From Bacillota bacterium (GTDB lineage: Bacteria; Bacillota; Clostridia; Christensenellales; Aristaeellaceae), in contig JAEYAR010000122.1 in NCBI GenBank assembly GCA_023404715.1, positions 1 through 10,296 on the forward strand: a stretch of DNA of 10,296 nt, in the 5' to 3' direction. The notes below the pieces were generated by a model. The model was not told the origin of the DNA and ran no database searches. It saw nothing but the letters and a program-made list of their open reading frames with translations. Shown here piece by piece: positions 1 through 7,139 of this stretch (position 1 is the stretch's first letter; every line of letters begins with the position of its first letter). The translations under genes and the position numbers were made by a program.

Positions 1-135
1 ACGACGAAGCTGCAGGACTATGCGGCGACGTCGAACCAGACCTGGGCGGACGCGATCCTGTACGCTTGGCTGGGCGATCCGGTCGAAACGCCGGACGAGG
101 AGATCACCACCGACGACATCCTCATCCTCCCTTAA
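1..135 (+). CDS. 3' end of an unidentified protein gene
   Basis: An open frame enters from the left edge and ends at the TAA at 133-135, giving the last 44 residues of a protein. The visible part contains a stretch with several aromatic residues (TWADAILYAWLGD) and then a very acidic tail (ETPDEEITTDD) ending in ILILP. The stop is followed 10 bases later by a strong intrinsic terminator, which supports this being the true end of a real gene in this frame. I do not recognise the family from so short a piece, and no catalytic motif is visible. It is separated by its terminator from the genes that follow, so no functional link to them can be claimed. Confidence 0.7.
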   Translation, partial: TTKLQDYAATSNQTWADAILYAWLGDPVETPDEEITTDDILILP

Positions 136-145
136 ATCCTCGCGC

Positions 146-177
146 AAAACGGGCTGTTCTTCGGAACGGCCCTTTTG
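146..177 (+). terminator. intrinsic terminator of the partial upstream gene
   Basis: A 9-base stem (151-159 pairing with 164-172, one G-U pair) closes a TTCG tetraloop of the very stable C(UUCG)G type. It is preceded by AAAA and followed by TTTT at 173-176. It ends the transcript of the partial gene and isolates the downstream unit. Confidence 0.88.
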
Positions 178-282
178 CATTTCGTGTAAGGGCAATCACG
201 TTGGACATGGTAGGGGCGACCTAAAATCGCTCAACTGTAACGTGGTTTATGAAACGAACCTTATAGGTTGCACAGCTGGTGA

Positions 283-311
283 TTGCAGCGCAGGGACGAG
301 TGTGCTACAAT
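283..311 (+). promoter_or_regulatory. sigma-A type promoter with extended -10 for the binding-protein/c-di-GMP unit
   Basis: The -35 candidate is TTGCAG (283-288). A 17-base spacer follows, then TACAAT (306-311) preceded by TG one base upstream (303-304), an extended -10. Transcription would start near 318, leaving a leader of about 33 bases before the ATG at 351. A weaker alternative (TTGGAC at 201, TAAAAT at 222, 15-base spacer) is less convincing. The stretch 178-282 holds no gene and no other clear signal. Confidence 0.6.
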
Positions 312-350
312 AGGCAGTAATATATCATCACGAAGGAGAAAGCATAAAAT

Positions 351-1787
351 ATGAAGAAAACGATGCTCGCGCTGATGCTTGCGGCCCTTTTGCTTCTGAC
401 GGCAGGCTGCTCGCAGAACAATCACGGCCTGGATCCCAAGAACCCGACGGTCGTCTCGGTTTGGCATTATTATAACGGCGCGCAGAAGGAGAGTTTCGAT
501 GCGCTCGTCAATGCGTTTAATGAGACCGTCGGCACGAAGGAAGGCATCGTGGTCGTGGCGTATGGCCAAGGTGGCGTGAACGAGTTGCAGACGAAGGTCA
601 TGGATTCGATTGAAAAGCGCGTCGGCGCGCAGGAGACGCCCGATATCTTCGCGGCCTATGCGGATACGGCCTATGCCGTCAACGAAATGGGCGCGCTTGC
701 GGATATCTCCGCCTATCTGACAAAGGAAGAGCAGGACGCGTATATCGACGCGTATATCGCCGAGGGCAAGCTGGAGGACGGAGACTCCATTAAAATTTTG
801 CCGGTTGCTAAATCCACAGAGGCCCTCTACGTCAATCAGACGGCTTTTGATGCGTTTGCGCTCGAGACCGGTGCGGATGAAGCGCTGTTTTCGACATGGG
901 AGGGCATCGCGCAGCTGAGTCAGGCCTATTACGAGTGGACGGATGCCAAGACGCCGGAGCCAAACGACGGCAAAGCCTTCTTTGGCCGGGATGCGATGGC
1001 CAACTACCTGCTCATCGGCAGCCTGCAGCTGGGGCATGAGATGCTCGTGCGTACAGACGGACAGACACGGGTCGTCCTCGACCGCGGCGCCTTGCGCAAG
1101 CTGTGGGATTGCTACTATGTGCCGTATGTTAACGGGTTCTTTACCGCGCGGGGTCGCTTCCGCTCGGACGATATGAAGACGGAGGACCTCATCGCCTATG
1201 TAGGCTCCACCTCCAGCTCCACGTATTTCCCGATGGAGGTCACGCGGGAGGACGGCACCACCTACCCGATCGAGGGCAAAATCTATCCGCTGCCCAATTT
1301 TGAGGGGACCGAACCCACCGCCGTCCAACAGGGGGCGGGAATGGTCATTCTGGGGTCGGATGAAGCGCATGAATATGCTTCCGCGCGTTTTCTCAAGTGG
1401 TTTACCCAGGCGGAGCAAAACATAGCCTTCAGCGTAGGCTCCAGCTATCTGCCGGTCACGAAAACGGCGAACGACTGGGGGAAGATCGATGCGGTCTTGC
1501 AGGAGCGCTACGCCGATATGCAGGTCATGCTGCGGGAATCCCTGCGCGTGGGCATCGAAACGGTCGAGCAATACAGGCTTTATACCCCGCAGCCGTTTGA
1601 AAAAGGCGCCCAGGTGCGTGCGGTGCTCGAGACGGCGCTGTCGGATGCGGCGGTAGAAGCGCGTGCGCAGGTGCTTTCGAGCATCGCCGGCGGCTTGCCG
1701 CGCGAAGCGGCGGTTCACGAATACACGACGGATGCGCGCTTTGAGGCGTGGGCGGACGCGCTAGAATCGCAGCTGAGCGCTCTTTGA
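351..1787 (+). CDS. lipid-anchored family 1 extracellular solute-binding protein (sugar type), probably a sensor subunit
   Basis: This 478-residue protein starts with a lipoprotein signal peptide: MKK, a hydrophobic stretch, then the lipobox LTAGC with Cys20 as the lipidation site. It should therefore sit on the outer face of the cytoplasmic membrane. The mature part has the layout of family 1 solute-binding proteins (MalE/UgpB-like), which bind sugars or related solutes. Signs are VVSVWHYYNG near residue 36, the TPDIFAAYAD segment, and a late helix block (FLKWFTQAEQNIAF, then SSYLPVTK) equivalent to the family's conserved hinge and C-terminal lobe. GAAGGAG at 332-338 lies 12 bases before the ATG, a rather long but usable spacing. 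No permease or ATPase gene lies next to it. Instead a GGDEF-EAL receptor gene follows after 39 bases with no terminator, so I infer a sensing role, not transport. The ligand is unknown; a transport role with an orphan permease elsewhere remains possible. Confidence 0.9.
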   Translation: MKKTMLALMLAALLLLTAGCSQNNHGLDPKNPTVVSVWHYYNGAQKESFDALVNAFNETVGTKEGIVVVAYGQGGVNELQTKVMDSIEKRVGAQETPDIFAAYADTAYAVNEMGALADISAYLTKEEQDAYIDAYIAEGKLEDGDSIKILPVAKSTEALYVNQTAFDAFALETGADEALFSTWEGIAQLSQAYYEWTDAKTPEPNDGKAFFGRDAMANYLLIGSLQLGHEMLVRTDGQTRVVLDRGALRKLWDCYYVPYVNGFFTARGRFRSDDMKTEDLIAYVGSTSSSTYFPMEVTREDGTTYPIEGKIYPLPNFEGTEPTAVQQGAGMVILGSDEAHEYASARFLKWFTQAEQNIAFSVGSSYLPVTKTANDWGKIDAVLQERYADMQVMLRESLRVGIETVEQYRLYTPQPFEKGAQVRAVLETALSDAAVEARAQVLSSIAGGLPREAAVHEYTTDARFEAWADALESQLSAL

Positions 1788-1826
1788 GACCCATATCAAT
1801 GTACAGCGGTAAAGTAGGTGAGGTAA

Positions 1827-4823
1827 ATGGCGCGGCGCATTCGGCGGCGAACGATCTTTCAAAAGATCGTGATCCCCATATTGGGCCTTTTGCTCGTGGA
1901 GGCGCTGTTGTTCCCGACGATTTTTGTCTTGGGCGGCTTTTTGACGCAGTTTGAGCAAAATGCGTTCGACGTGTTGGGGGAGCGTACGGCAAACCGCAAG
2001 ACGTACATTGAAAATGAAATGGTCAATCGTTGGTCGAGCCTGTCGGAGAGCGAGAGCAATATCCTGCGTACGATCGACGAAACCCTGGCGGAATGGAATG
2101 TGGGCTACGGCGACATCGCGGTAGATGCGGCGCTCAACGAAAAGCTGGTCGAGGCGGCGGCCTCCGAGATCATCTACTTGCTGCGCAAAAGCAGCGTCAC
2201 CGGCGCTTTCCTCATTTTAGACGGCCCGGGCATCCGTTCGCAGGGCGATTCGCGTGCCGGGCTTTACGTGCGGGATTTGGATCCGCTCACATACTCGGTG
2301 GACAATGCGGATTTGCTCATGGAACGCGGAATGCCGAATCTGTCCAAAGACCTCGGGATCGCGTTGGACAGCTATTGGAGCGCAGCCTTTTCGTTCGATT
2401 TTGCCGCAGAGCCGGAGGAAGAAAGCTATTTTTTTGCGCCGCTGCGCGCGGCGCAAAATGCGAGCGTGGCGGAACGGACGGATAGCGGCAACTTTGGATA
2501 TTGGGCCCTGGGAAAGTATTTGAACCCGTGCGACGGAGCGAAGTTGATTACGTATTCTATCCCGCTGATCGCCGACGACGGGTCTGTGCTCGGCGTTTTG
2601 GGCGTGACGGTATCCCAGAGCTATCTGACGTCGCTCATGCAGTATAGAGAGCTGACCGAGAACGGCGGTTTATACATCATGGGGCAGCTGTCGCAGGGGG
2701 ACGCGTTGATGCCCGTGTTCGCCAGCGGACCGACGTTTAAGACTTACTTTACAGAGGATGAGCCGATTGAGCTGAAGCGAACGGCTTACGAGGGAATCTA
2801 TCGCGCGGTTGGGCGGCGCGCCGGTATGGAGGAGGACTACTTCGTCAGCGTGCAGGCGTTTCGGCTTTACAATGTCAACACGCCGTTTGAAAGCGAGAGG
2901 ATCGTCTTAGCCGGATGCGTGCGGTCGGACAATCTGCTCGCGTTCTCGCAGAAGATCAAACAGACGTTTATGCTCATCATGCTGGGCTCGATCATCGGCG
3001 GCCTGATTGCCGCGCTCTTCGTAGGGCGCATCATCTCAAACCCGATCCGCAAGCTCGTGGGCCAGCTTAAGGAGAGCAACCCCAATGGCCGGATTCATCT
3101 GGAAAAGCTGCATATCGAAGAGATCGACGAGCTGACGATCTCCATCGAGAACCTGAGCGAGGCTGTGGCGGACTCCGCTTCAAAGTTCGGCAAGGTCGTC
3201 TCGATGACGGGCATGAATTTCGGCGTGTTTGAGTATCGCATGGGGGAGCAGCATGTCTATTGCAGCGACGGCTTCGCGCAGATGATCGGTATGGATTGGA
3301 GGGCCCATTACGTTGACCGGGAGACGTTCGATGAGGGCATGCGGGCGTTTGAACACAGGCTTTACGACGCGCGCGAAAACATATACAGCGTAGAATCCGC
3401 CGGCGGCATGCGCTACATCCGTCTCAATGAAATTACGGACCGCTCGGGGCGGCTCGGCACGGTGACGGACGTCACGCGCGAGGTGGAGGAGAAACGTAAA
3501 ATCGAATACGAGCGTGACTTTGACGTGCTGACAGATCTGCTCAACCGGCGTGCATTCCATGCACGGGTCGATGCGCTTTTCACCCATCCGGATAAGCTGG
3601 GGCATGCCTGCGTCATCATGTGGGATTTGGATAACCTGAAATTCATCAACGATACGTACGGCCATGAATGGGGCGATCGCTATATCAAGACGTTTGCTCA
3701 GCGCTTGAGCGACTTTGAGACCTGTTACGGCGGCCTAGTCGCCCGCAGGTCCGGCGATGAATTCTACACGTTCCTGTACGGGCACGCGGACGCCGCACGA
3801 GTCAAGGAGATCATTCGGGAAACATGGATGCGTATCGGCGCTTCCACCCTGACGATGCCGGATGGAACCGAGATGAAGCTGCGCGTCTCGGCCGGCGTGG
3901 CTTGGTATCCGGAGGACGCGCAGACGCTCGAGGAGCTGATCCGCTACGCGGATTTTGCGATGTATGGCAGCAAGCACAGCAAGAAGGGTACGATCCTCAA
4001 CTTTAACCGCGCGATCTATCAAGAAGATCTGTTTATGCAAAACGGCCCTGAGAAGATCAATGCGCTCATCGAGGGGCACCTGGTCGATTTTGCGTTACAG
4101 CCCATCGTCAGCGCGCGGGACGGCGCTGTGTACGGCTACGAGCTGTTAATGCGCCCGCGCGTGGAAGGTATTTCCACGCCGCTAGACGTTCTCAAGCTCG
4201 CACGGGCCAACTCAAAGCTCTACCAGATCGAGGAATTGACCTGGTTTGAGGGCTTGAAAGCATTTGAGGCGTGCTGTAAGGCTGGTCTGGCGGATCCCGG
4301 CGCGCGCGTGTTTATCAACTCCATCGCCAGCGAAAGCCTGTCGGAAGCTGATTTTGCGCGGTTGAAGGAACGGTTCGCGGACCTGACGGAGCGTATCGTC
4401 ATGGAGATCACCGAGGGCGAGCCGCTCGACCCACAGCAAAACGACTGGAAATGCGAATCGGTTAAACGCATGGGCGGGATCGTGGCGCTGGACGACTTTG
4501 GCTCGGGCTATTCCAGCGAGGCGCTGCTGCTCAGCGTACAGCCGCAAATCGTCAAGATCGACCTCCTCTTCATCCGCAATATTCACGCGGAACCGGGCAA
4601 AAGGCTGATCGTGAGCAACCTGATCGAATATGCGCATGCGCAAGGAAGCGCTGTCGTCGCCGAGGGCGTAGAGACAGACGCGGAGCTTCGCACGGTAATC
4701 GCGCTGGGCGTGGATTATCTGCAAGGCTATCTGATCGCCAGGCCGTCGCTGGCTGTGCGGCCGGTCGACGAGGAGGTTGTGCGGGCGATTGCGCTCGCCA
4801 ATGCACACAAGGCGGATGCGTGA
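1827..4823 (+). CDS. membrane sensor with HAMP-like, PAS-like, GGDEF and EAL domains (c-di-GMP phosphodiesterase, possibly bifunctional)
   Basis: The 998-residue protein has a membrane helix at about 14-37, a large extracytoplasmic region to about 378 (length fits a double-Cache type sensor, fold not proven), a second helix at 381-400, a HAMP-like linker to about 450 and a weak PAS-like region at about 455-555. A GGDEF domain follows at about 563-725, with DVLTDLLNRR at 566-575, metal-ligand region DLDN at 600-603 and active-site SGDEF at 642-646. The first Gly is Ser, a variant found in some active cyclases, and no RxxD inhibitory site lies five residues upstream. The EAL domain (about 750-985) keeps all known catalytic positions: Glu772 (as ELL), Asn831, Glu860, Asp889-Asp890, Lys910, Glu946 and Gln966. 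Breakdown of c-di-GMP is therefore well supported; synthesis is possible, or the GGDEF may only bind GTP. The start is set by AGGTGAGG at 1816-1823 before ATG. It is co-transcribed with the upstream binding-protein gene, its likely ligand-loaded partner. Confidence 0.93.
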   Translation: MARRIRRRTIFQKIVIPILGLLLVEALLFPTIFVLGGFLTQFEQNAFDVLGERTANRKTYIENEMVNRWSSLSESESNILRTIDETLAEWNVGYGDIAVDAALNEKLVEAAASEIIYLLRKSSVTGAFLILDGPGIRSQGDSRAGLYVRDLDPLTYSVDNADLLMERGMPNLSKDLGIALDSYWSAAFSFDFAAEPEEESYFFAPLRAAQNASVAERTDSGNFGYWALGKYLNPCDGAKLITYSIPLIADDGSVLGVLGVTVSQSYLTSLMQYRELTENGGLYIMGQLSQGDALMPVFASGPTFKTYFTEDEPIELKRTAYEGIYRAVGRRAGMEEDYFVSVQAFRLYNVNTPFESERIVLAGCVRSDNLLAFSQKIKQTFMLIMLGSIIGGLIAALFVGRIISNPIRKLVGQLKESNPNGRIHLEKLHIEEIDELTISIENLSEAVADSASKFGKVVSMTGMNFGVFEYRMGEQHVYCSDGFAQMIGMDWRAHYVDRETFDEGMRAFEHRLYDARENIYSVESAGGMRYIRLNEITDRSGRLGTVTDVTREVEEKRKIEYERDFDVLTDLLNRRAFHARVDALFTHPDKLGHACVIMWDLDNLKFINDTYGHEWGDRYIKTFAQRLSDFETCYGGLVARRSGDEFYTFLYGHADAARVKEIIRETWMRIGASTLTMPDGTEMKLRVSAGVAWYPEDAQTLEELIRYADFAMYGSKHSKKGTILNFNRAIYQEDLFMQNGPEKINALIEGHLVDFALQPIVSARDGAVYGYELLMRPRVEGISTPLDVLKLARANSKLYQIEELTWFEGLKAFEACCKAGLADPGARVFINSIASESLSEADFARLKERFADLTERIVMEITEGEPLDPQQNDWKCESVKRMGGIVALDDFGSGYSSEALLLSVQPQIVKIDLLFIRNIHAEPGKRLIVSNLIEYAHAQGSAVVAEGVETDAELRTVIALGVDYLQGYLIARPSLAVRPVDEEVVRAIALANAHKADA

Positions 4824-4869
4824 GCGCACGGGGCTGCGCGCCGGATTGCGGGCGCATAGACCTTGGCAC

Positions 4870-4898
4870 TTGTGCCGGCGCAGACGGCGTGTTATACT
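4870..4898 (+). promoter_or_regulatory. extended -10 promoter of the helicase gene, overlapping a small palindrome
   Basis: TATACT at 4893-4898 is preceded by TG at 4890-4891 (extended -10). The best-spaced -35 is the weak TTGTGC (4870-4875, 17-base spacer). Transcription would start near 4905, giving a leader of roughly 57 bases before the GTG at 4962. A perfect inverted repeat GGCAC-TT-GTGCC (4865-4876) covers the -35 and could be an operator, but nothing identifies a regulator. Confidence 0.6.
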
Positions 4899-4961
4899 GG
4901 ATATATCAAGCTGTGTCGCGGCCGCGAGGCCGCAGGGGCGACGATAAAAGGAGAAGTATTC

Positions 4962-6146
4962 GTGACCGAAGAGAAAGCCGTTCATCCGCTATCGGAGATG
5001 GACATCAGTCTGCAGGTGCAAAAGGCCTTTACGCGCATGGGCTTTAAGGAACTGACGCCGATTCAGATGCGCTGCATTCCCATGATGATGCAGGGGTTGG
5101 ATATCATCGCCATAGCCCCCACCGGAACGGGCAAGACATTGGGGTTTGGCGTACCCATGCTCGAATATGTGAACCTGCGCGACGATCGCGTACAGGAGAT
5201 CGTCCTGGCGCCAACCCGCGAGCTTGCGCAGCAGATTGCGGAGGAGCTGAAGAACCTAGCGCACTTTATCCCGGAGATCCGCATCGCCGTCATCTATGGC
5301 GGTCAGCCGATATCCAAGCAGATTACGGCGCTCAAGCGCCATCCGCAGATCCTTGTGGCCACGCCGGGCCGCCTGCTCGATCACATGCAACGGGGAAATA
5401 TCAGCCTCTCGTGCGTGCATACGCTGGTGCTCGACGAGGCGGACGAGATGCTCAAGATGGGTTTTGTCAAGGACGTGTGCCGCATTATCGAGGCAACGCA
5501 GCCGGATCGTGAATTGGTCATGTTTAGCGCGACGACCAATCAGGACGTTATGACGATCTCGTGGAAGTATCAGGACAATCCCGTCGAGATCGTGGTGGAG
5601 GCTACCCGGGAGAACAAGCCGCAGATTACCCAATACGTCATCGAGTCCACGCGTCAGGATAAATACGAACACCTGCTTTACCTGCTGGATTCGGATCGAT
5701 ATAAACGCGCCATGATCTTCTGCAATACGAAGGATATGACCGACCGCCTCTGCACGCGCCTGCAAAAGGCCGGGTACAGCGCGGAGTGCCTGCATGGCGA
5801 TATCCGCCAGAGCCAGCGGGATAAGGTGATGACGGGTTTTCGCAAGGGGCGTTTTGAAATTCTCGTGGCGACGGACATCGCGGCCCGCGGCATCGATGTG
5901 GATGATGTAGAGGCTGTGTTCAATTACGACCTGCCGGAAAAAGACGAGTATTACGTACATCGGATCGGGCGCACGGGGCGCGCCAAAAAGTCCGGCGTAA
6001 GCTTTTCGTTCGCAGATTTCCGCGAGAGCGTACGCCTGGATGAAATCATGAAATACATCCACGCCAAACCGACGCTCCTTACGTTCGATGAATACGGCAC
6101 CCTGTGCGATAAAGCGTCGGGCGAGCCTTTCTTCGAGGACATATGA
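4962..6146 (+). CDS. DEAD-box ATP-dependent RNA helicase, core-only form
   Basis: A complete DEAD-box helicase of 394 residues that would unwind RNA duplexes in the cytoplasm using ATP, in ribosome assembly, RNA decay or cold adaptation. With GTG at 4962 as residue 1 the motifs are: Q motif GFKELTPIQ (27-35), motif I APTGTGKT (52-59), Ia PTRELA (84-89), Ib TPGR (134-137), II DEAD (158-161), III SAT (189-191), IV MIFCNT (251-256), V ATDIAARGID (303-312) and VI HRIGRTGR (333-340). It ends about 50 residues after motif VI, so it lacks the basic or RNA-binding tail seen in CshA, DeaD or DbpA; substrate choice must come from the core or from partners. The GTG start is chosen because AAAGGAG (4947-4953) sits 8 bases upstream. 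The frame stays open back to a TTG at 4863, but that lies before the promoter's own -10. It has its own promoter and terminator, so it is probably monocistronic. Confidence 0.95.
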   Translation: MTEEKAVHPLSEMDISLQVQKAFTRMGFKELTPIQMRCIPMMMQGLDIIAIAPTGTGKTLGFGVPMLEYVNLRDDRVQEIVLAPTRELAQQIAEELKNLAHFIPEIRIAVIYGGQPISKQITALKRHPQILVATPGRLLDHMQRGNISLSCVHTLVLDEADEMLKMGFVKDVCRIIEATQPDRELVMFSATTNQDVMTISWKYQDNPVEIVVEATRENKPQITQYVIESTRQDKYEHLLYLLDSDRYKRAMIFCNTKDMTDRLCTRLQKAGYSAECLHGDIRQSQRDKVMTGFRKGRFEILVATDIAARGIDVDDVEAVFNYDLPEKDEYYVHRIGRTGRAKKSGVSFSFADFRESVRLDEIMKYIHAKPTLLTFDEYGTLCDKASGEPFFEDI

Positions 6147-6153
6147 ACAGGTC

Positions 6154-6182
6154 TGCAGCCGGTCTATCCGGCTGCATTTTTA
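6154..6182 (+). terminator. intrinsic terminator of the helicase gene
   Basis: A perfect 9-base stem (6154-6162 with 6168-6176), a 5-base loop and a TTTTT tract at 6177-6181, starting 8 bases after the helicase stop codon. Confidence 0.93.
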
Positions 6183-6197
6183 TTTCTGATTTTTGTA

Positions 6198-6234
6198 TGA
6201 ATAAATGAAATAAAATGCACAAAAAGTGAATAAA
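6198..6234 (+). promoter_or_regulatory. repeated TGAATAAA motifs upstream of the transport operon (possible operator half-sites)
   Basis: TGAATAAA occurs at 6198-6205 and 6227-6234, and a third copy, extended to TGAATAAAAAT, lies at 6312-6322 over the start codon of the binding-protein gene. The motif resembles one half of the ArgR box known from Bacillus and other bacteria. No full symmetric box is visible, so regulator binding is only a suggestion, and the AT-rich context makes A/T words easier to find by chance. Confidence 0.3.
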
Positions 6235-6247
6235 CATAAAAATGTGC

Positions 6248-6276
6248 TTGACGAATGGGAGGAAACATCGTATAAT
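6248..6276 (+). promoter_or_regulatory. strong sigma-A promoter of the amino-acid-type transport operon
   Basis: TTGACG (6248-6253), a 17-base spacer and a perfect TATAAT (6271-6276). Transcription would start near 6283, leaving a leader of about 38 bases. AT-rich DNA upstream (6177-6245) could help recruit polymerase. Confidence 0.88.
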
Positions 6277-6320
6277 CCCCGTATTGCTTAGTGAAGAAAA
6301 ATAGAAGGGGTTGAATAAAA

Positions 6321-7139
6321 ATGAAAAAACTATTGGGGATTATACTAACTGTAAGTCTGCTCGCTTCGTTTGCGGCGTCGGCGCTCGCCGACAGGCTGGA
6401 GGACATCAAGGCGAAGGGGAAACTGGTCGTCGGATCGAGCGTCAGCTTCGCGCCGTTTGAATTTTATTATCCGGATGAGAACGGCAACGAATACGCCGCC
6501 GGCTTTGAGATGGACCTCGCGCGCCAGATCGCCGCGGATCTGGGTGTGGAGCTGGAGATCGCCGACCAGCAATTCGCGGGGCTGGTCACGGCGCTGATGG
6601 CGGGCGAGATGGATATGGTCATCGCCGGCATGACGGCGACGGACGAGCGCCGGGCGGCTGTCGACTTCTCCGAAACGTACTACGTCGGCGAACAGCCGAT
6701 CGTCGTGCGCGAGGCGGATTTGGGCAAGTATAAGACCTATGAAGAGATCAAGGGGAAATTGATCGGCGCGCAGACCGGATCGATTCAGCAAACCATCCTG
6801 GAGGAGCAGTTCCCGGATTGTGAGCAGCTGTTGCTCCCCCAAATCCCGACGTTGCTCATGGAGCTGGTGAACGGCAATATCGAGGGCGTCATTTGCTCCA
6901 AAATCGCCGCGACGAGCTATATGAATATCTATCCGGGCTTGGCCTTCAGCGAGATCCCGGTGCAGTCCAACAAGAACGGCGTCGGCGTGGCGGTCGCCAA
7001 GGGAGATGAGAGCGCCGCCTTGCTGGGGGCGATCAACGAGACGATCGAGCGCGTAAAGGCGGACGGCACGTACGACGCCTGGGTGGAAAAGGCGTGCGCC
7101 CAGCAGGCCGAGCTGCTCAAACAGACGGATGCGCAATAA
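6321..7139 (+). CDS. polar amino-acid-type ABC transporter substrate-binding protein with a non-lipoprotein signal peptide
   Basis: A 272-residue family 3 (PBPb) binding protein, the external ligand-capturing part of the importer encoded downstream. It begins with MKKLLGIILT and a hydrophobic segment ending in ALA at 21-23, a good signal peptidase I site; no lipobox Cys is present. The mature part shows the usual LVVGSSVSFAPFEF (35-48), GFEMDLARQIA (61-71) and the block MTATDERRAAVDFSETYY (104-121), where Arg110 matches the Arg that holds the ligand alpha-carboxylate. At the position where relatives such as GlnH carry the Asp that contacts the alpha-amino group (GlnH Asp157, in ADAVLHD), this protein has Ser193 (IEGVICS). 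Its ligand may therefore not be a free alpha-amino acid. GAAGGGG at 6304-6310 is the ribosome site, 10 bases before ATG. A 342-base structured gap separates it from the permease gene. Confidence 0.93.
   Translation: MKKLLGIILTVSLLASFAASALADRLEDIKAKGKLVVGSSVSFAPFEFYYPDENGNEYAAGFEMDLARQIAADLGVELEIADQQFAGLVTALMAGEMDMVIAGMTATDERRAAVDFSETYYVGEQPIVVREADLGKYKTYEEIKGKLIGAQTGSIQQTILEEQFPDCEQLLLPQIPTLLMELVNGNIEGVICSKIAATSYMNIYPGLAFSEIPVQSNKNGVGVAVAKGDESAALLGAINETIERVKADGTYDAWVEKACAQQAELLKQTDAQ

Noticed and set aside
261..1718. A 485-codon open frame on the minus strand opposite the first binding-protein gene
   Set aside because: It is in exact codon register with the sense gene, so it stays open simply because the sense gene avoids TTA, CTA and TCA codons, as GC-rich genes do. 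The translation has no recognisable domain. The same explanation covers the long minus-strand frames at 5256-6062, 6345-7136, 8212-8745 and 8881-9879.
4835..4856. Bulged hairpin just after the GGDEF-EAL stop as a terminator
   Set aside because: The stem is interrupted by a bulge and no T tract follows, so intrinsic termination cannot be claimed, although the helicase clearly has its own promoter.
4864..4880. TGGCAC resembling the -24 element of a sigma-54 promoter
   Set aside because: The matching -12 element (TTGCA-type) is absent at the required spacing; the motif is part of the GGCAC-TT-GTGCC palindrome.
4863..4961. Upstream TTG start adding 33 residues to the helicase
   Set aside because: It lies before the promoter's own -10, has no ribosome site, and the added residues do not resemble a helicase N terminus; GTG at 4962 has AAAGGAG at the right distance.
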